Assembly (NCBI RefSeq): GCF_000380965.1
Contig: NZ_KB905554.1
Coordinates: forward strand, 84,579-148,578
From: Paenibacillus ginsengihumi DSM 21568
GTDB taxonomy: Bacteria > Bacillota > Bacilli > Paenibacillales > NBRC-103111
Direction of reading: 5' to 3'
Length of the DNA: 64,000 bases
Shown: positions 45,039-55,038 of the stretch, one piece after another
Position numbering within the stretch: position 1 is the first letter of the stretch
Layout of the letters: the number at the start of each line of letters is the position of its first letter
Notes under the pieces: generated by a model
What the model was told of the DNA's origin: nothing
Seen by the model: only the letters and a program-made list of their open reading frames with translations
Databases searched by the model: none
Position numbers and translations under genes: made by a program

Positions 45039-45977
45039 ATGGGGAAAACGGCATTTGTCTTTCCTGGGCAAGGCGCGCAGGCCGTCGGCATGGGCCGCGA
45101 CATTTACGAGTCCGAGCCCAGGGCGCGCGGCGTATTCGAAGCGGCCGACCGGGCGCTGGGCTTTGAGCTGAGCCGGATCATTTTCGAGGGGCCGGAAGAG
45201 CAGCTCAAGCAGACGTATCATACGCAGCCGGCGCTGCTGGCGACAAGCATCGCGTATTGGCAAGTATTCCGCGATCGCTGCGAGCTGAAGCCCGATTTTT
45301 TGGCGGGACACAGCCTTGGCGAATATACCGCGCTTGTCGCCGCCGGAGCGATCGGTTTCGAGGACGCGGTGCGCACGGTGCGCGCCCGCGGCGAATTTAT
45401 GGAGCAGGCGGTGCCGGGCGGCCGCGGCGCAATGGCGGCCGTGCTCGGCGCGGAGCGGACGGCGCTGGCGGAGCTGTGCGCCTCGATCAGCGCTTTAGGC
45501 CAGGCGGTCGAGCTGGCGAATCTGAACTGCCCGGGGCAAATCGTCGTATCCGGCAGCAAGGAGGGCGTGCAGGCGGTCGTCGAGCGCGGCAAGGAGGCCG
45601 GCGCCAAGCGCGTCGTGCCGCTTGAGGTGAGCGGGCCGTTCCATTCGTCGCTCATGAAGCCTGCCTCGGAGCGGCTGGCCGGCGTGCTGGCGGAGCTGGA
45701 GGTGCGTCCCGCCGAGGCGCCCGTCGTGGCGAACGTCACGGCCCGTCCGGCGCAAGGCCCGGACGAGATCCGTCGCCTGCTTGTCGATCAGGTGCATTCC
45801 TCCGTGCTGTGGGAGGATACCGTCGTCTGGCTGATCGAGCAGGGCGTCGATACGTTCATCGAGTTCGGCTCGGGCACGGTGCTCGCCGGATTGATCAAAA
45901 AAATCGACCGCAGCGTCAAGACCCACTCGATCAACAGCGCGGCTGCGCTGGACGCTTTTGCCCAGGCGATGGCGTGA
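45039..45977 (+). CDS. fabD: Malonyl-CoA:ACP transacylase
   Basis: 312 residues: FVFPGQGAQAVGMG, the nucleophile Ser in AGHSLGEYTALV, VSGPFHSSLM with the catalytic His and FIEFGSGTVL. ATG 45039 follows AAGGAGGAG. It lies 109 bp after fabH. Confidence 0.97.
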   Translation: MGKTAFVFPGQGAQAVGMGRDIYESEPRARGVFEAADRALGFELSRIIFEGPEEQLKQTYHTQPALLATSIAYWQVFRDRCELKPDFLAGHSLGEYTALVAAGAIGFEDAVRTVRARGEFMEQAVPGGRGAMAAVLGAERTALAELCASISALGQAVELANLNCPGQIVVSGSKEGVQAVVERGKEAGAKRVVPLEVSGPFHSSLMKPASERLAGVLAELEVRPAEAPVVANVTARPAQGPDEIRRLLVDQVHSSVLWEDTVVWLIEQGVDTFIEFGSGTVLAGLIKKIDRSVKTHSINSAAALDAFAQAMA

Positions 45978-46049
45978 AGACGCACTTAAAGACGAATAGA
46001 GAAAACGCGCGAATGAATACGAACCGTTCAGGGAGGGAAAACCGAAACT

Positions 46050-46790
46050 ATGCTTACCGGAAAAAAAGCGCTCGTTACCGGAGCGTCCCGCGGTATCGGC
46101 CGGGCCATTGCGCTTGAGCTGGCGGCAGCCGGCGCCGACGTCGCCGTCAACTATGCGGGCAGCGAAGCGGCCGCCTCCGAGGTAGTTCAGCGCATCAAGG
46201 AGCTGGGACGCGAGTCGTTCATGGTGAAGGCGGACGTCAGCTCGACGCAGGACGTCGAAGAGATGTTCAGGCAGACGCTGGATGCGTTCGGCCGGATCGA
46301 TATTCTCGTGAACAATGCCGGGATCACCCGCGACAACCTGATCATGAGGATGAAAGAGGAAGAGTTCGACCAGGTGATCGCTACCAACCTGAAGGGCGTG
46401 TTCAACTGCGTCAAAGCAGCGACCCGCCCGATGATGAAGCAGCGCTCCGGCCGGATCATCAATATTTCCTCCGTCGTGGGCGCGCTCGGCAATCCGGGCC
46501 AGGTCAACTATGTGGCGGCCAAGGCGGGCGTTATCGGCATGACCAAGGCGGCGGCCAGGGAGCTGGCCTCGCGGGGCATTACGGTGAACTGCGTCGCACC
46601 GGGCTTTATCCAATCCGATATGACCGACAAGCTGCCTGAGGATATGCGGGGACAACTGCTGCAGCAAATTCCGCTCGCCCGCATGGGGCAGCCGGAGGAT
46701 ATCGCGCGCGCCGTTCGCTTTTTGGCCTCCGACGACGCCTCCTACATGACAGGACAAACGATCCATGTCGATGGCGGCATGTACATGTAA
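46050..46790 (+). CDS. fabG: 3-oxoacyl-ACP reductase
   Basis: A short-chain dehydrogenase of 246 residues: NADPH motif [17 protein letters not shown], catalytic Ser in INISSVVG, and [17 protein letters not shown] fits FabG. ATG 46050 follows GGGAGGGAAAACCG. Confidence 0.97.
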   Translation: MLTGKKALVTGASRGIGRAIALELAAAGADVAVNYAGSEAAASEVVQRIKELGRESFMVKADVSSTQDVEEMFRQTLDAFGRIDILVNNAGITRDNLIMRMKEEEFDQVIATNLKGVFNCVKAATRPMMKQRSGRIINISSVVGALGNPGQVNYVAAKAGVIGMTKAAARELASRGITVNCVAPGFIQSDMTDKLPEDMRGQLLQQIPLARMGQPEDIARAVRFLASDDASYMTGQTIHVDGGMYM

Positions 46791-46912
46791 GCAAGGCAAA
46801 AAGCGCGAGAAACGAGGAATTTTCGCAAAATTTGTTTTTTTCTTCGCCGCCGGGACAAGCTATGGCAATTTGTCCATAAGTTAAGTATAATACCAAGGAG
46901 GAGGTGAACCGG

Positions 46913-47146
46913 ATGTCCGATATTTTCGATCGCGTGAAGCGCATCGTGGTTGATCGTCTTGACGTGGACGAGGCGGAAGTTACCCTCGAAGCATCGTTTA
47001 AGGATGACCTGGGTGCCGATTCTCTCGACGTAGTCGAATTGGTAATGGAATTGGAAGATGAGTTCGATATGGAGATCTCTGACGAAGACGCAGAGAAGAT
47101 CACTACGGTAGGTCAAGTAGTGGAGTACATAAAATCCCATACCTGA
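46913..47146 (+). CDS. acpP: Acyl carrier protein
   Basis: 77 residues: [20 protein letters not shown], and the phosphopantetheine Ser in [16 protein letters not shown] 46913 follows AAGGAGGAGGTGA. A separate -10 (TATAAT, 46886) lies just upstream, so acpP may also have its own promoter, useful for an abundant protein. fabF lies downstream beyond a hairpin. Confidence 0.97.
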   Translation: MSDIFDRVKRIVVDRLDVDEAEVTLEASFKDDLGADSLDVVELVMELEDEFDMEISDEDAEKITTVGQVVEYIKSHT

Positions 47147-47153
47147 GCCGAAT

Positions 47154-47183
47154 TAAGTCCCGTTGCAAGCATGACGGGACTTA
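47154..47183 (+). promoter_or_regulatory. Intercistronic hairpin between acpP and fabF
   Basis: TAAGTCCCGT, loop TGCAAGCATG, ACGGGACTTA: a perfect 10-bp stem without a T-tract, 8 nt after the acpP stop. It may protect the acpP mRNA 3' end or partly terminate. Confidence 0.6.
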
Positions 47184-47312
47184 TCTCCATTCATGAATAG
47201 TCAAGCTGCAGCGGCTTGAAACGACATTTCTTTTCCGGAACCGTCCTTCGATGCAATCACAATTGATAAAGCAAGCAAATAACGCAAGTTATTTTAGATA
47301 GAGGTGGATATC

Positions 47313-48551
47313 GTGAAGCAAAGAGTCGTTATTACGGGTCTAGGCGTTATGTCCTCTCTCGGTCGCGACCTCGAAACGTTTTGGAACAGTTTGATGGAAG
47401 GCAAGTCGGGCGTCAGCTTGATCGAGGCATTCGATACGAGCGAGTATCCGACCCGGATTGCAGCCGAGATCAAGGATTTTAGCCCTGAGGAATATATGGA
47501 TAAGAAGGAAGCGCGGCGCATGGACCGCTTCGTCCAGTTTGCCGTGGCGGCGGCCCGGATGGCCTTGCAGGATGCGGGGCTGAATATCAAGGAGGATACC
47601 GACCCGGATCGCGTCGGAGTGTACGTAGGCTCCGGAATCGGCGGCCTGACGACATGGGAGGAGCAGCATAAGACGCTGCTGGAGAAAGGACCGAAGCGCG
47701 TCAGCCCGTTCTTCATTCCGATGATGATCGCGAACATGGCCTCCGGCCAAATTTCCATGCTGACCGGCGCCAAAGGGCCGAACAGCACGGCAGTGACCGC
47801 TTGCGCTACAGGCACGCATTCGATCGGGGACGCTTTCAAAACGATCCAGCGCGGCGACGCGGACGTCATGATTTGCGGCGGCGCCGAAGCGACGATCAGC
47901 CCGACAGGGGTCGCCGGCTTCTGCGCGCTGCGGGCGATGTCGACCCGCAACGACGAGCCGCACAAGGCGAGCAGGCCGTTCGACGTGGACCGCGACGGAT
48001 TCGTCATGGGCGAAGGCTCCGGCATTCTCGTGCTTGAATCGCTGGAGCATGCGCAGAAGCGCGGCGCCCGCATCTACGGCGAGGTCATCGGCTACGGCAT
48101 GAGCGGCGACGCTTACCACATGACCGACCCGGACCCGGACGGCGCAGCCCGCTGCATGACGAAAGCGCTGAAGGACGCCGGCATCGCGCCGGAGGCGGTC
48201 GATTATATCAACGCGCACGGCACCTCCACGCCGGTCGGCGACAAGTCCGAGACGGCGGCGATCAAGGCGGCGTTCGGCGAGCATGCGTACAAGCTGGCGG
48301 TCAGCTCGACGAAGTCGATGACGGGCCATCTGCTCGGCGCCGCCGGCGGTGTGGAAGCCGTCATTTGCGCGCTCTCCCTCACGAACGGTTACATTCCGCC
48401 GACGATCAATCTCGAGAATCAAGATCCCGAGTGCGACCTCGATTATGTGCCGAATGCGGCGCGGAAAGCGGACCTTCGCACGGTCATGTCGAATTCCTTC
48501 GGATTCGGCGGGCACAACGCCACCATCGTGATGAAGAAATTCGAAGGCTAA
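47313..48551 (+). CDS. fabF: 3-oxoacyl-ACP synthase II
   Basis: 412 residues: [16 protein letters not shown], nucleophile in [14 protein letters not shown], His motifs [12 protein letters not shown] and [13 protein letters not shown], and [14 protein letters not shown] 47313 follows AGAGGTGGATATC; GTG 47304 lies inside that site. Last enzyme of the operon. Confidence 0.96.
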   Translation: MKQRVVITGLGVMSSLGRDLETFWNSLMEGKSGVSLIEAFDTSEYPTRIAAEIKDFSPEEYMDKKEARRMDRFVQFAVAAARMALQDAGLNIKEDTDPDRVGVYVGSGIGGLTTWEEQHKTLLEKGPKRVSPFFIPMMIANMASGQISMLTGAKGPNSTAVTACATGTHSIGDAFKTIQRGDADVMICGGAEATISPTGVAGFCALRAMSTRNDEPHKASRPFDVDRDGFVMGEGSGILVLESLEHAQKRGARIYGEVIGYGMSGDAYHMTDPDPDGAARCMTKALKDAGIAPEAVDYINAHGTSTPVGDKSETAAIKAAFGEHAYKLAVSSTKSMTGHLLGAAGGVEAVICALSLTNGYIPPTINLENQDPECDLDYVPNAARKADLRTVMSNSFGFGGHNATIVMKKFEG

Positions 48552-48576
48552 AGATGCGAATGGCCCGGGCATAAAG

Positions 48577-48696
48577 GCCAAGATCCAAGATTACATTAAC
48601 GATAACCGATTGTCCGCGGGCTTGCGGGATATTCCGCCAGCCGCGGAGCTTATCGGGCGCATCCGGCAAACCTATCACGGCTCGCACAAGAGGTGA
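48577..48696 (+). other. Open frame without a start codon between fabF and rnc
   Basis: AKIQDYINDNRLSAGLRDIP and then PAAELIGRIRQTYHGSHKR end at TGA 48694-48696. The frame looks protein-like but has no ATG, GTG or TTG near its beginning. ATG at 48554 is one base out of frame, so a decayed or frameshifted small gene is possible. The rnc ribosome site overlaps its stop. Confidence 0.3.
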
Positions 48697-48702
48697 CGAA
48701 TT

Positions 48703-49407
48703 ATGCACCGCAATCTGAAGCAGCTGCAGACGGAGCTGAAGCTGGCGTTTCGCAATCCCGACATTTTGCGCCAGGCTTTCACTCATGCATCCTACGTGAA
48801 CGAGCATCGCTCGCTCCATCATAAGGACAACGAACGGCTGGAATTTCTCGGGGACGCCGTCCTGGAACTGGCTGTCTCCGAATATTTGTTCGAGAAATAC
48901 CCCAATCGTCCCGAGGGCGAGCTGACCAAGCTGCGCGCGTCCATCGTATGCGAATCTTCGCTGGTAGGATTTGCCGAGCGGCTCGAGTTCGGCTCGTATG
49001 TGCTGCTTGGCAAAGGCGAGGAGCAGACCGGCGGAAGAATGCGGCCGGCGCTGCTTGCAGACGTGTTCGAAGCGTTCATCGGCGCCTTGTACCTGGATCT
49101 TGGCATGGACAAGGTGCGCGAATTTCTTCGCGCCCACATGTTCCCGAACTTGCCGAATCAAGGCAGGCTTCTGACGGCCGATTACAAGACGTTCCTCCAG
49201 GAGCACGCCCAGCAGCACAGCCTCGGGTCTCCCGAATACAGGATCGTTGACGAGCGGGGGCCGGCACACGAGCGGGAGTTCGTGGCCGAAGTGTATTTGC
49301 ACGAACGGCTGCTCGGCCGGGGCGCCGGCCGCTCGAAGAAAGAGGCGGAGCAGCAGGCGGCGGCCCAGGCGCTGGATGCCCTTGACGTCAAGGTGAAGCC
49401 GTCGTAA
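48703..49407 (+). CDS. rnc: Ribonuclease III
   Basis: Processes rRNA and double-stranded RNA. 234 residues: signature [20 protein letters not shown], the second acidic site in [17 protein letters not shown], then a C-terminal dsRNA-binding domain ([29 protein letters not shown]). ATG 48703 follows AGAGGTGA. In Bacillus it likewise precedes smc. Confidence 0.97.
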   Translation: MHRNLKQLQTELKLAFRNPDILRQAFTHASYVNEHRSLHHKDNERLEFLGDAVLELAVSEYLFEKYPNRPEGELTKLRASIVCESSLVGFAERLEFGSYVLLGKGEEQTGGRMRPALLADVFEAFIGALYLDLGMDKVREFLRAHMFPNLPNQGRLLTADYKTFLQEHAQQHSLGSPEYRIVDERGPAHEREFVAEVYLHERLLGRGAGRSKKEAEQQAAAQALDALDVKVKPS

Positions 49408-49418
49408 CGTTCGGACTT

Positions 49419-49490
49419 AAGGCAAAGCTTTCCGCAGCATGGATGATTCGGCTCTTGGTACCGGTCATTCCCGGAAGCTTTGCCTTTTTT
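49419..49490 (+). terminator. Terminator after rnc
   Basis: AAGGCAAAGCTTTCCG pairs with CGGAAGCTTTGCCTT across a 37-nt loop, followed by TTTT. The next 200 bp up to smc hold nothing else recognised. Confidence 0.75.
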
Positions 49491-49702
49491 GCTGCATTGA
49501 CGCCTGGCGACGATCGGGTGCTGGCCCGCGGTCGTCCCCTTCGGCCCGCGGTCATGGCGCCCGGGCGGAGCAACCGCCCGATTTCACGATGGGCAAGCCA
49601 TCCGGGAAGCTTGCGGCGCGGCCCTTTAGTCTTAAGTCCGGTTTCTGTAAGCGCCAAGGCTTGGCTTAAGAAATATGTTACAATAGGCTGGAGGTGAGGC
49701 GG

Positions 49703-52700
49703 TTGTATTTAAAACGGATCGAGCTGTCCGGATTCAAGTCGTTCGCGGACAAGACGGAGTTGGAATTCGTACGGGGTATCACCGCCGTAGTCGGCCCGAA
49801 CGGCAGCGGCAAAAGCAACATCTCCGACGGCATCCGTTGGGTGCTCGGGGAGCAAAGCGCCCGTTCCTTGCGCGGCGGCAAGATGGAAGATATCATCTTT
49901 GCCGGCAGCGACGCCCGGAAAGCGGTCAATTACGGCGAAGTGTCGTTGACGCTGGACAATTCGGACCAGTCGCTGCCGCTGGAATATAACGAAGTGACGG
50001 TCACCCGCCGCGTCCACCGGAGCGGGGAGAGCGAGTATTTCATCAACAAGCAGGCCTGCAGGCTCAAGGATATTACCGAGCTGTTCATGGATACCGGCAT
50101 CGGCAAGGAGGCGTACTCGATTATCGGCCAGGGCCGGATCGAGGAAATTCTCAGCACGAAGTCGGAGGACCGGCGCGGCATTTTCGAAGAGGCGTCGGGC
50201 ATCGTCAAGTATAAATCGCGCAAGAAAGAGACGGAGAAGAAGCTGCACGATACGGAGCAAAATTTGCTGCGCATTCACGATCTTGTCTCGGAGCTGGAAG
50301 ACCAGCTCGAGCCGCTGCGGGCGCAGTCCGAGAAGGCGGTGCGCTACAAGGAGCTCAAGGAGCAGCTGAAGAAGAACGAGATCTCGATGTACGTCTATCA
50401 GATCGAGCAAATCTACGCCCAGTGGACCGAGACGAACGCCAAGCTGGAGGAACTGCGCGGGCAGCAGGAGGAGTTGGCCGGATTCGTCAGCGTGCACGAC
50501 GCCCAGCTGGAGACGCACCGCTGGGAATCGCGGCGGCTGGAGGAAGAGATCGAGAAGCTGCAGGCGCTCCTGCTCCAAATCAGCGAAGAGTTCGAGAAGT
50601 GCGAAGGTCACGGCGAGGTGCTGCGCGAGCGCAAAAAAAATTACGAAGCCAACCAGGCTCAGCTGGAGCAGACGATCCGGCAGCAGGAGGCGCGGCGCGT
50701 CGAGAAGGAATCGGATCTGGAGGCGATCCGTCTCAAGCTCGCTTCGCTCGGCGAGGAGCTCTCCCGCGTGCAGCTGATGCTGAAGGATGAGGAAAGCCGC
50801 CTTGTCGGCGTAGCCGGCGGGATCAGCAGCGCGGAGGAAGACCGGCTCAAATCGGAGCTGCTCGAGACGCTGAACCAAATGGCGGGCGCGCGGAACGACA
50901 TCCGTTACGCCGAGCAGCAGGCCGAGGCGCTGGCCCGCCGGATGGAGCGCGTCGGCGACGAGCGGCGCAAATGGCAGGAGCAGCAGGAGCAGATTAAAGA
51001 GCGCCAGGCGAAGCTGGAAGGGCGGCTGGCGAAGACGGTGGAGGAGCTTGCCGACGTGCGGCGGCGCTACATGGAGTGCGCGCAGTCGCTCAAGGAGAAG
51101 ACGTCGCTGTCCGATGAAGCGCAGGGCGTCATCCGCAAGCTGGAGCAGAAGCTGGATGCGCTCGTCTCTCGCCGCGATACGATGCAGGAGATGGCCAGCG
51201 ACTACGACGGCTTTATGCACGGGGTCAAGGAAGTGCTGAAAGCGAAGGACCGCGGCGATCTGCACGGCATCCAGGGGGCGGTTGCGGAGCTTGTCAAGGT
51301 GCCGGCCCATGTCGAGGTCGCCGTGGAAACGGCTCTCGGCGGAGCGCTGCAGCACATTGTCGTCGACAGCGAGAAGGCCGGCCGCGATGCGATCGCCTTC
51401 CTGAAGCGGCGCCAATCCGGCCGGGCGACGTTCCTGCCGCTCGACGTCATTCGGGGCCGCAGCATTCCCGAGGCGGAGCAGCGGCATGTCCGCGAGCTGC
51501 CCGGCTTCGTGGGCATTGCTGTCGAGCTTGTCGCTTTCGACGAGAAATACAGGCAGATCGCCGGCAGCCTGCTCGGCAACGTCATCGTCGCCGAGACGCT
51601 TGAGCAGGCCAACCGGATTGCGGCGCGGGTGCAGTACCGCTACCGGGTCGTCACCCTCGAGGGCGACGTCGTGAACCCGGGCGGCTCGATGACGGGCGGC
51701 AGCCAGCAGAAGAAGACGACCAGCCTGCTCGGCCGGCAGCGGCAGATCGAGGAGATGGGCAAGGAGATCGCCGCGTCGGAGGCGCAGCTTGGCACCTTGC
51801 GGAGCAAGTCGGACTCGCTGCGCAAGGAGATCGCTGCGCTGAACAGGAGCATCGACGAGCTGCGCCAGACCGGTGAGACGCTGCGCATCGAGGAGCAGCA
51901 AATTCGCGCCTCGCTGGAGCCGCTGGAGCACGAGGCGAAGCAGGTCGGCGAGCAGCTGGCGCTGTACGGCTCGGACAGGGAATCGCTGGAGCAGGAGCTC
52001 CATGAGCTGGAACGCCGCCGCGAGGCGGGACTCGCCGAGCTGGACAAGCTGCAGCGGGAGGAAGCCCGCCTGCAGGAAGCGATCCGCGCGGCCGAGCTGC
52101 AGCGCAAGGCGAGCGAGTCGGCCAAGGAGGAGCTGCAGTCGCAGCTGACGGACCTGAAGATCAAGGTCGCTTCCTTGTCGCAGGAGAAGCAGTCCGAGCA
52201 GGACCGCGAGCGCCGCACCCGCCAGGAGCTGGCTCAGCTTGCCTCGGAGCTTGAGGCGAGTCGCGACATGCTGGCCCGGCTGGAGCGCGACCAGGCGGCG
52301 CACGAGCAGGAATCGGTGCGCCAGATTCAATTGCTGAACGAGCTGAAGCTGAGGAAGCAGGCGTGCGCCGAGGAGCTTGACCTAAAGCGCGCGGAGCGGG
52401 CGGAATGGCTGGCCAAGCTGGAGCAGGAGGAGAACAAGACGCGGGAGGAGCGCAACCGGCTGAAATCGGTCGAGGAGCAGCTTCATCAGACCGAGGTGCG
52501 GGTGAACCGCCTCGACGTCGAGCTCGATAACCTGCTGAAGAAGCTGGCCGAGGAGTACGAGCTCAGCTTCGAGCTGGCCAAGGAGCGTTATCCGGTGCCG
52601 GAGGACGTGCCCGGCACGCAGGCCAAGGTCCGCGAGCTCAAGCGGGACATCGCGCTGCTCGGGGACGTGAACCTGGGAGCGATCGAGGAGTACGAGCGCG

Positions 52701-53275
52701 TCAACGAGCGCTACCAGTTCCTCAGCGCCCAGAAGCAGGACCTGATCGACGCCAAGGCGGCGCTGTATGAGGTCATCCGCGAGATGGACGAGGAGATGGC
52801 CAAACGGTTTAAGGCGACGTTCGAAGCGATCCGCTCGCATTTTGTCGTCGTCTTCTCCAAGTTGTTCGGAGGCGGCAGGGCGGATCTGATTTTGTCCGAT
52901 CCAGGCGATCTGCTCGGCACCGGCATCGAGGTCGTGGCCCAGCCGCCGGGCAAGAAGCTGCAAAACCTGCAGCTGCTGTCGGGCGGAGAGCGGGCGCTGA
53001 CGGCGATGGCGCTATTGTTCTCCATCCTGCACGTCAAGCCTGTGCCGTTCTGCGTGCTGGACGAGGTGGAGGCGGCGCTCGACGAGGCGAATGTAGCCCG
53101 CTTCGCCCAATATTTGCGGGAATTTTCCGAGGTGACGCAGTTTATCGTCGTCACGCACCGCAAAGGGACGATGGAGGAAGCCGACGTGCTGTACGGCGTC
53201 ACGATGCAGGAAGGCGGCGTTTCCAAGCTCGTGTCCGTGCGGCTGGAGGAAGACGAGGCGATTATCGCCTCGTAA
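49703..53275 (+). CDS. smc: Chromosome segregation ATPase SMC
   Basis: 1190 residues, full length. The N-terminal head has Walker A VVGPNGSGKSNI near 35. Coiled coil covers about 170-500 and 665-1000, with the hinge between (GDLHGIQGAVAELV, YRYRVVTLEGDVVNPGGSMTGG). The C-terminal head has signature LLSGGERALTAMALL and Walker B FCVLDEVEAALDEAN. TTG 49703 follows GGAGGTGAGG and gives MYLKRIELSGFKSFAD. Confidence 0.97.
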   Translation: MYLKRIELSGFKSFADKTELEFVRGITAVVGPNGSGKSNISDGIRWVLGEQSARSLRGGKMEDIIFAGSDARKAVNYGEVSLTLDNSDQSLPLEYNEVTVTRRVHRSGESEYFINKQACRLKDITELFMDTGIGKEAYSIIGQGRIEEILSTKSEDRRGIFEEASGIVKYKSRKKETEKKLHDTEQNLLRIHDLVSELEDQLEPLRAQSEKAVRYKELKEQLKKNEISMYVYQIEQIYAQWTETNAKLEELRGQQEELAGFVSVHDAQLETHRWESRRLEEEIEKLQALLLQISEEFEKCEGHGEVLRERKKNYEANQAQLEQTIRQQEARRVEKESDLEAIRLKLASLGEELSRVQLMLKDEESRLVGVAGGISSAEEDRLKSELLETLNQMAGARNDIRYAEQQAEALARRMERVGDERRKWQEQQEQIKERQAKLEGRLAKTVEELADVRRRYMECAQSLKEKTSLSDEAQGVIRKLEQKLDALVSRRDTMQEMASDYDGFMHGVKEVLKAKDRGDLHGIQGAVAELVKVPAHVEVAVETALGGALQHIVVDSEKAGRDAIAFLKRRQSGRATFLPLDVIRGRSIPEAEQRHVRELPGFVGIAVELVAFDEKYRQIAGSLLGNVIVAETLEQANRIAARVQYRYRVVTLEGDVVNPGGSMTGGSQQKKTTSLLGRQRQIEEMGKEIAASEAQLGTLRSKSDSLRKEIAALNRSIDELRQTGETLRIEEQQIRASLEPLEHEAKQVGEQLALYGSDRESLEQELHELERRREAGLAELDKLQREEARLQEAIRAAELQRKASESAKEELQSQLTDLKIKVASLSQEKQSEQDRERRTRQELAQLASELEASRDMLARLERDQAAHEQESVRQIQLLNELKLRKQACAEELDLKRAERAEWLAKLEQEENKTREERNRLKSVEEQLHQTEVRVNRLDVELDNLLKKLAEEYELSFELAKERYPVPEDVPGTQAKVRELKRDIALLGDVNLGAIEEYERVNERYQFLSAQKQDLIDAKAALYEVIREMDEEMAKRFKATFEAIRSHFVVVFSKLFGGGRADLILSDPGDLLGTGIEVVAQPPGKKLQNLQLLSGGERALTAMALLFSILHVKPVPFCVLDEVEAALDEANVARFAQYLREFSEVTQFIVVTHRKGTMEEADVLYGVTMQEGGVSKLVSVRLEEDEAIIAS

Positions 53276-53340
53276 GGCCGGCATGCGGCATGCGGCGGGC
53301 CGATTGCCGTTATACCGGATATGCCGCGAATGCCGAAGCT

Positions 53341-53470
53341 GCGCGCTTGCGCGGTGTTTTGCCGGCTGCCTGCCGTCCTGCGGCTTCGGCATGCACCTTG
53401 CGGGTGCAGAGAGTGCGCGGCGCGGTGTTTTGCCGGCCGCCAGCTGCCATGCGGCTTCGGACACTGCGGG
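53341..53470. repeat. 71-bp GC-rich direct repeat before ftsY
   Basis: GCGGTGTTTTGCCGG begins at 53351 and 53422, each followed by TGCGGCTTCGG and related sequence. The frames crossing it on both strands are artefacts. The gap 53276-53566 holds no gene. Confidence 0.75.
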
Positions 53471-53566
53471 CGGCAGAGGCGCATGCATGGCGCGGCAGAC
53501 GGCCTGACGCGAAAGCGAAGTAATTTGTTGAGGAAGCAGCCATAACGTGGGAGGTAAGCGACGACA

Positions 53567-54571
53567 ATGAGCTTTTTTAAACGGCTGAAGGAAGCGATCT
53601 CCGGCAAAGCCGAGGCGGTGACGAACAAGTTCAAGGAGGGCCTGGCCAAGACGCGGGACGTGTTCGTCGACCGCGTGGAGGAACTGTTCTCCCGCCGCAA
53701 GAAGATCGACGAGGAGTTTTACGAGGAGCTGGAGGAGATTCTGATCAGCGCCGACGTCGGCGTGGGGACGGTCGTGCAGCTGATCGACGATTTGCGCGCC
53801 GAGGTGAAAAAGCGCAAGATCGAGGAGCCGGGCGAGCTGCAGCCGATTTTGACGGAGAAGCTGATCGCGCTGCTGAAGGGCGAGGAGCAGGCAGGGCTGC
53901 GCATGGCCGAGAGCGGCCTGACGGTTTTCCTGTTCGTCGGCGTCAACGGCGTTGGCAAGACGACGACGATCGGCAAGATGGCCCATATGCTGAAATCGCA
54001 GGGCAAAAAGGTGCTGCTGGCCGCCGGAGACACTTTCCGCGCAGGGGCGATCGAGCAGCTCGACGAATGGGGCCGGCGCGTCGGGGTCGACGTCATCAAG
54101 CAGCAGGCCGGCTCGGACCCGGCGGCGGTCATGTTCGACGCCATTCAGGCGGCCAAGTCGCGCGGCGTGGACGTGCTATTGTGCGATACGGCGGGCCGCT
54201 TGCAGAACAAGGTCAATCTGATGGAAGAGCTGAACAAAATATTCCGCGTCATCGGCCGCGAGGTGCCGGGGGCGCCGCATGAGGTGCTGCTTGTGCTCGA
54301 TGCGACGACCGGCCAGAATGCGCTGCAGCAGGCGAAGCTGTTCGACGAGAAATCCGGCCTGACCGGACTTGTCCTGACGAAGCTGGACGGCACGGCCAAA
54401 GGCGGGATCGTCGTGGCAATCCGCCAGGAGCTCAAGCTGCCGGTAAAATTCGTCGGCCTCGGCGAGAAGATGGACGATCTGCAGCCGTTCGATTCGGACC
54501 AGTTCGTGCACGCGCTGTTCAGCAAGTGGATTGCGGAATCGGACAAGGAGCAGGCCGGGACGGAAGCCTGA
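53567..54571 (+). CDS. ftsY: Signal recognition particle receptor FtsY
   Basis: A membrane-docking GTPase for the signal recognition particle. 334 residues: NG domain with FVGVNGVGKTTTIGKMA, AAGDTFRAGAIEQL, CDTAGRLQN, LTKLDGTAKGG and GLGEKMDDLQPF. The acidic A domain is short. ATG 53567 follows GGGAGGTAAG. Confidence 0.97.
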   Translation: MSFFKRLKEAISGKAEAVTNKFKEGLAKTRDVFVDRVEELFSRRKKIDEEFYEELEEILISADVGVGTVVQLIDDLRAEVKKRKIEEPGELQPILTEKLIALLKGEEQAGLRMAESGLTVFLFVGVNGVGKTTTIGKMAHMLKSQGKKVLLAAGDTFRAGAIEQLDEWGRRVGVDVIKQQAGSDPAAVMFDAIQAAKSRGVDVLLCDTAGRLQNKVNLMEELNKIFRVIGREVPGAPHEVLLVLDATTGQNALQQAKLFDEKSGLTGLVLTKLDGTAKGGIVVAIRQELKLPVKFVGLGEKMDDLQPFDSDQFVHALFSKWIAESDKEQAGTEA

Positions 54572-54584
54572 CAAGGGATCGAGC

Positions 54585-54613
54585 TTGACAACAAGCCTGG
54601 GATGAAGTAATAT
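54585..54613 (+). promoter_or_regulatory. Sigma-A promoter for ylxM-ffh
   Basis: TTGACA, a 17-nt spacer and TAATAT, about 50 bp before ylxM. Confidence 0.75.
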
Positions 54614-54662
54614 AAGCTCTGTTGATCCTGTAAAGTGTTTTACCTTAACGGAGGGAAGCACG

Positions 54663-55013
54663 TTGACGGATGAGGCTGCATTGCAGAAGACGACCCGCAT
54701 CAACTTGCTGTTCGATTTTTATGAACAGCTGCTTACGGAGAAGCAGCAGATGTTTTTGAAGCATTATTTTCACGACGATTATTCGCTTGGCGAGATCGCT
54801 GCGGAATTCGCGATCAGCCGCCAGGCGGTGTATGAGCATATCAAGCGGGCCGAGGCGGTGCTTGAGGACTGCGAAGCGAAGCTGCAGCTGCTGGCCAAGC
54901 ATGAACAGCGGCAGCGGCTATTGCAAGAGCTCGAGGAGCTGGCCGGCGGCCTGTCGGCGGAGCCTCGCGAGCAGGCGCTGGCGCTGCTTCGGCGGATAGG
55001 CGATCTCGATTGA
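54663..55013 (+). CDS. ylxM: YlxM/p13-like signal recognition particle-associated protein
   Basis: A 116-residue UPF0122 protein with a sigma-70 region 4-like helix-turn-helix (LTEKQQMFLKHYFHDDYSLGEIAAEFAISRQAVYEHIKRAE; named by its key YSLGEIA and SRQAVYEH motifs). Orthologues are linked to signal recognition particle function. TTG 54663 follows GGAGGGAAGCACG. It lies 25 bp before ffh. Confidence 0.92.
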   Translation: MTDEAALQKTTRINLLFDFYEQLLTEKQQMFLKHYFHDDYSLGEIAAEFAISRQAVYEHIKRAEAVLEDCEAKLQLLAKHEQRQRLLQELEELAGGLSAEPREQALALLRRIGDLD

Positions 55014-55038
55014 TTTTAGGGAAAGGGCGGTGAGCGTC

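Noticed and set aside
49709..52330. Very long minus-strand open frame (873 codons) opposite smc
   Set aside because: It is the antisense shadow of smc: Leu/Arg-rich, no domain, no ribosome site, and produced by the codon bias of the real gene.
53290..53523. Short frames in several phases before ftsY
   Set aside because: They run through the 71-bp repeat in several frames at once, which argues against coding.
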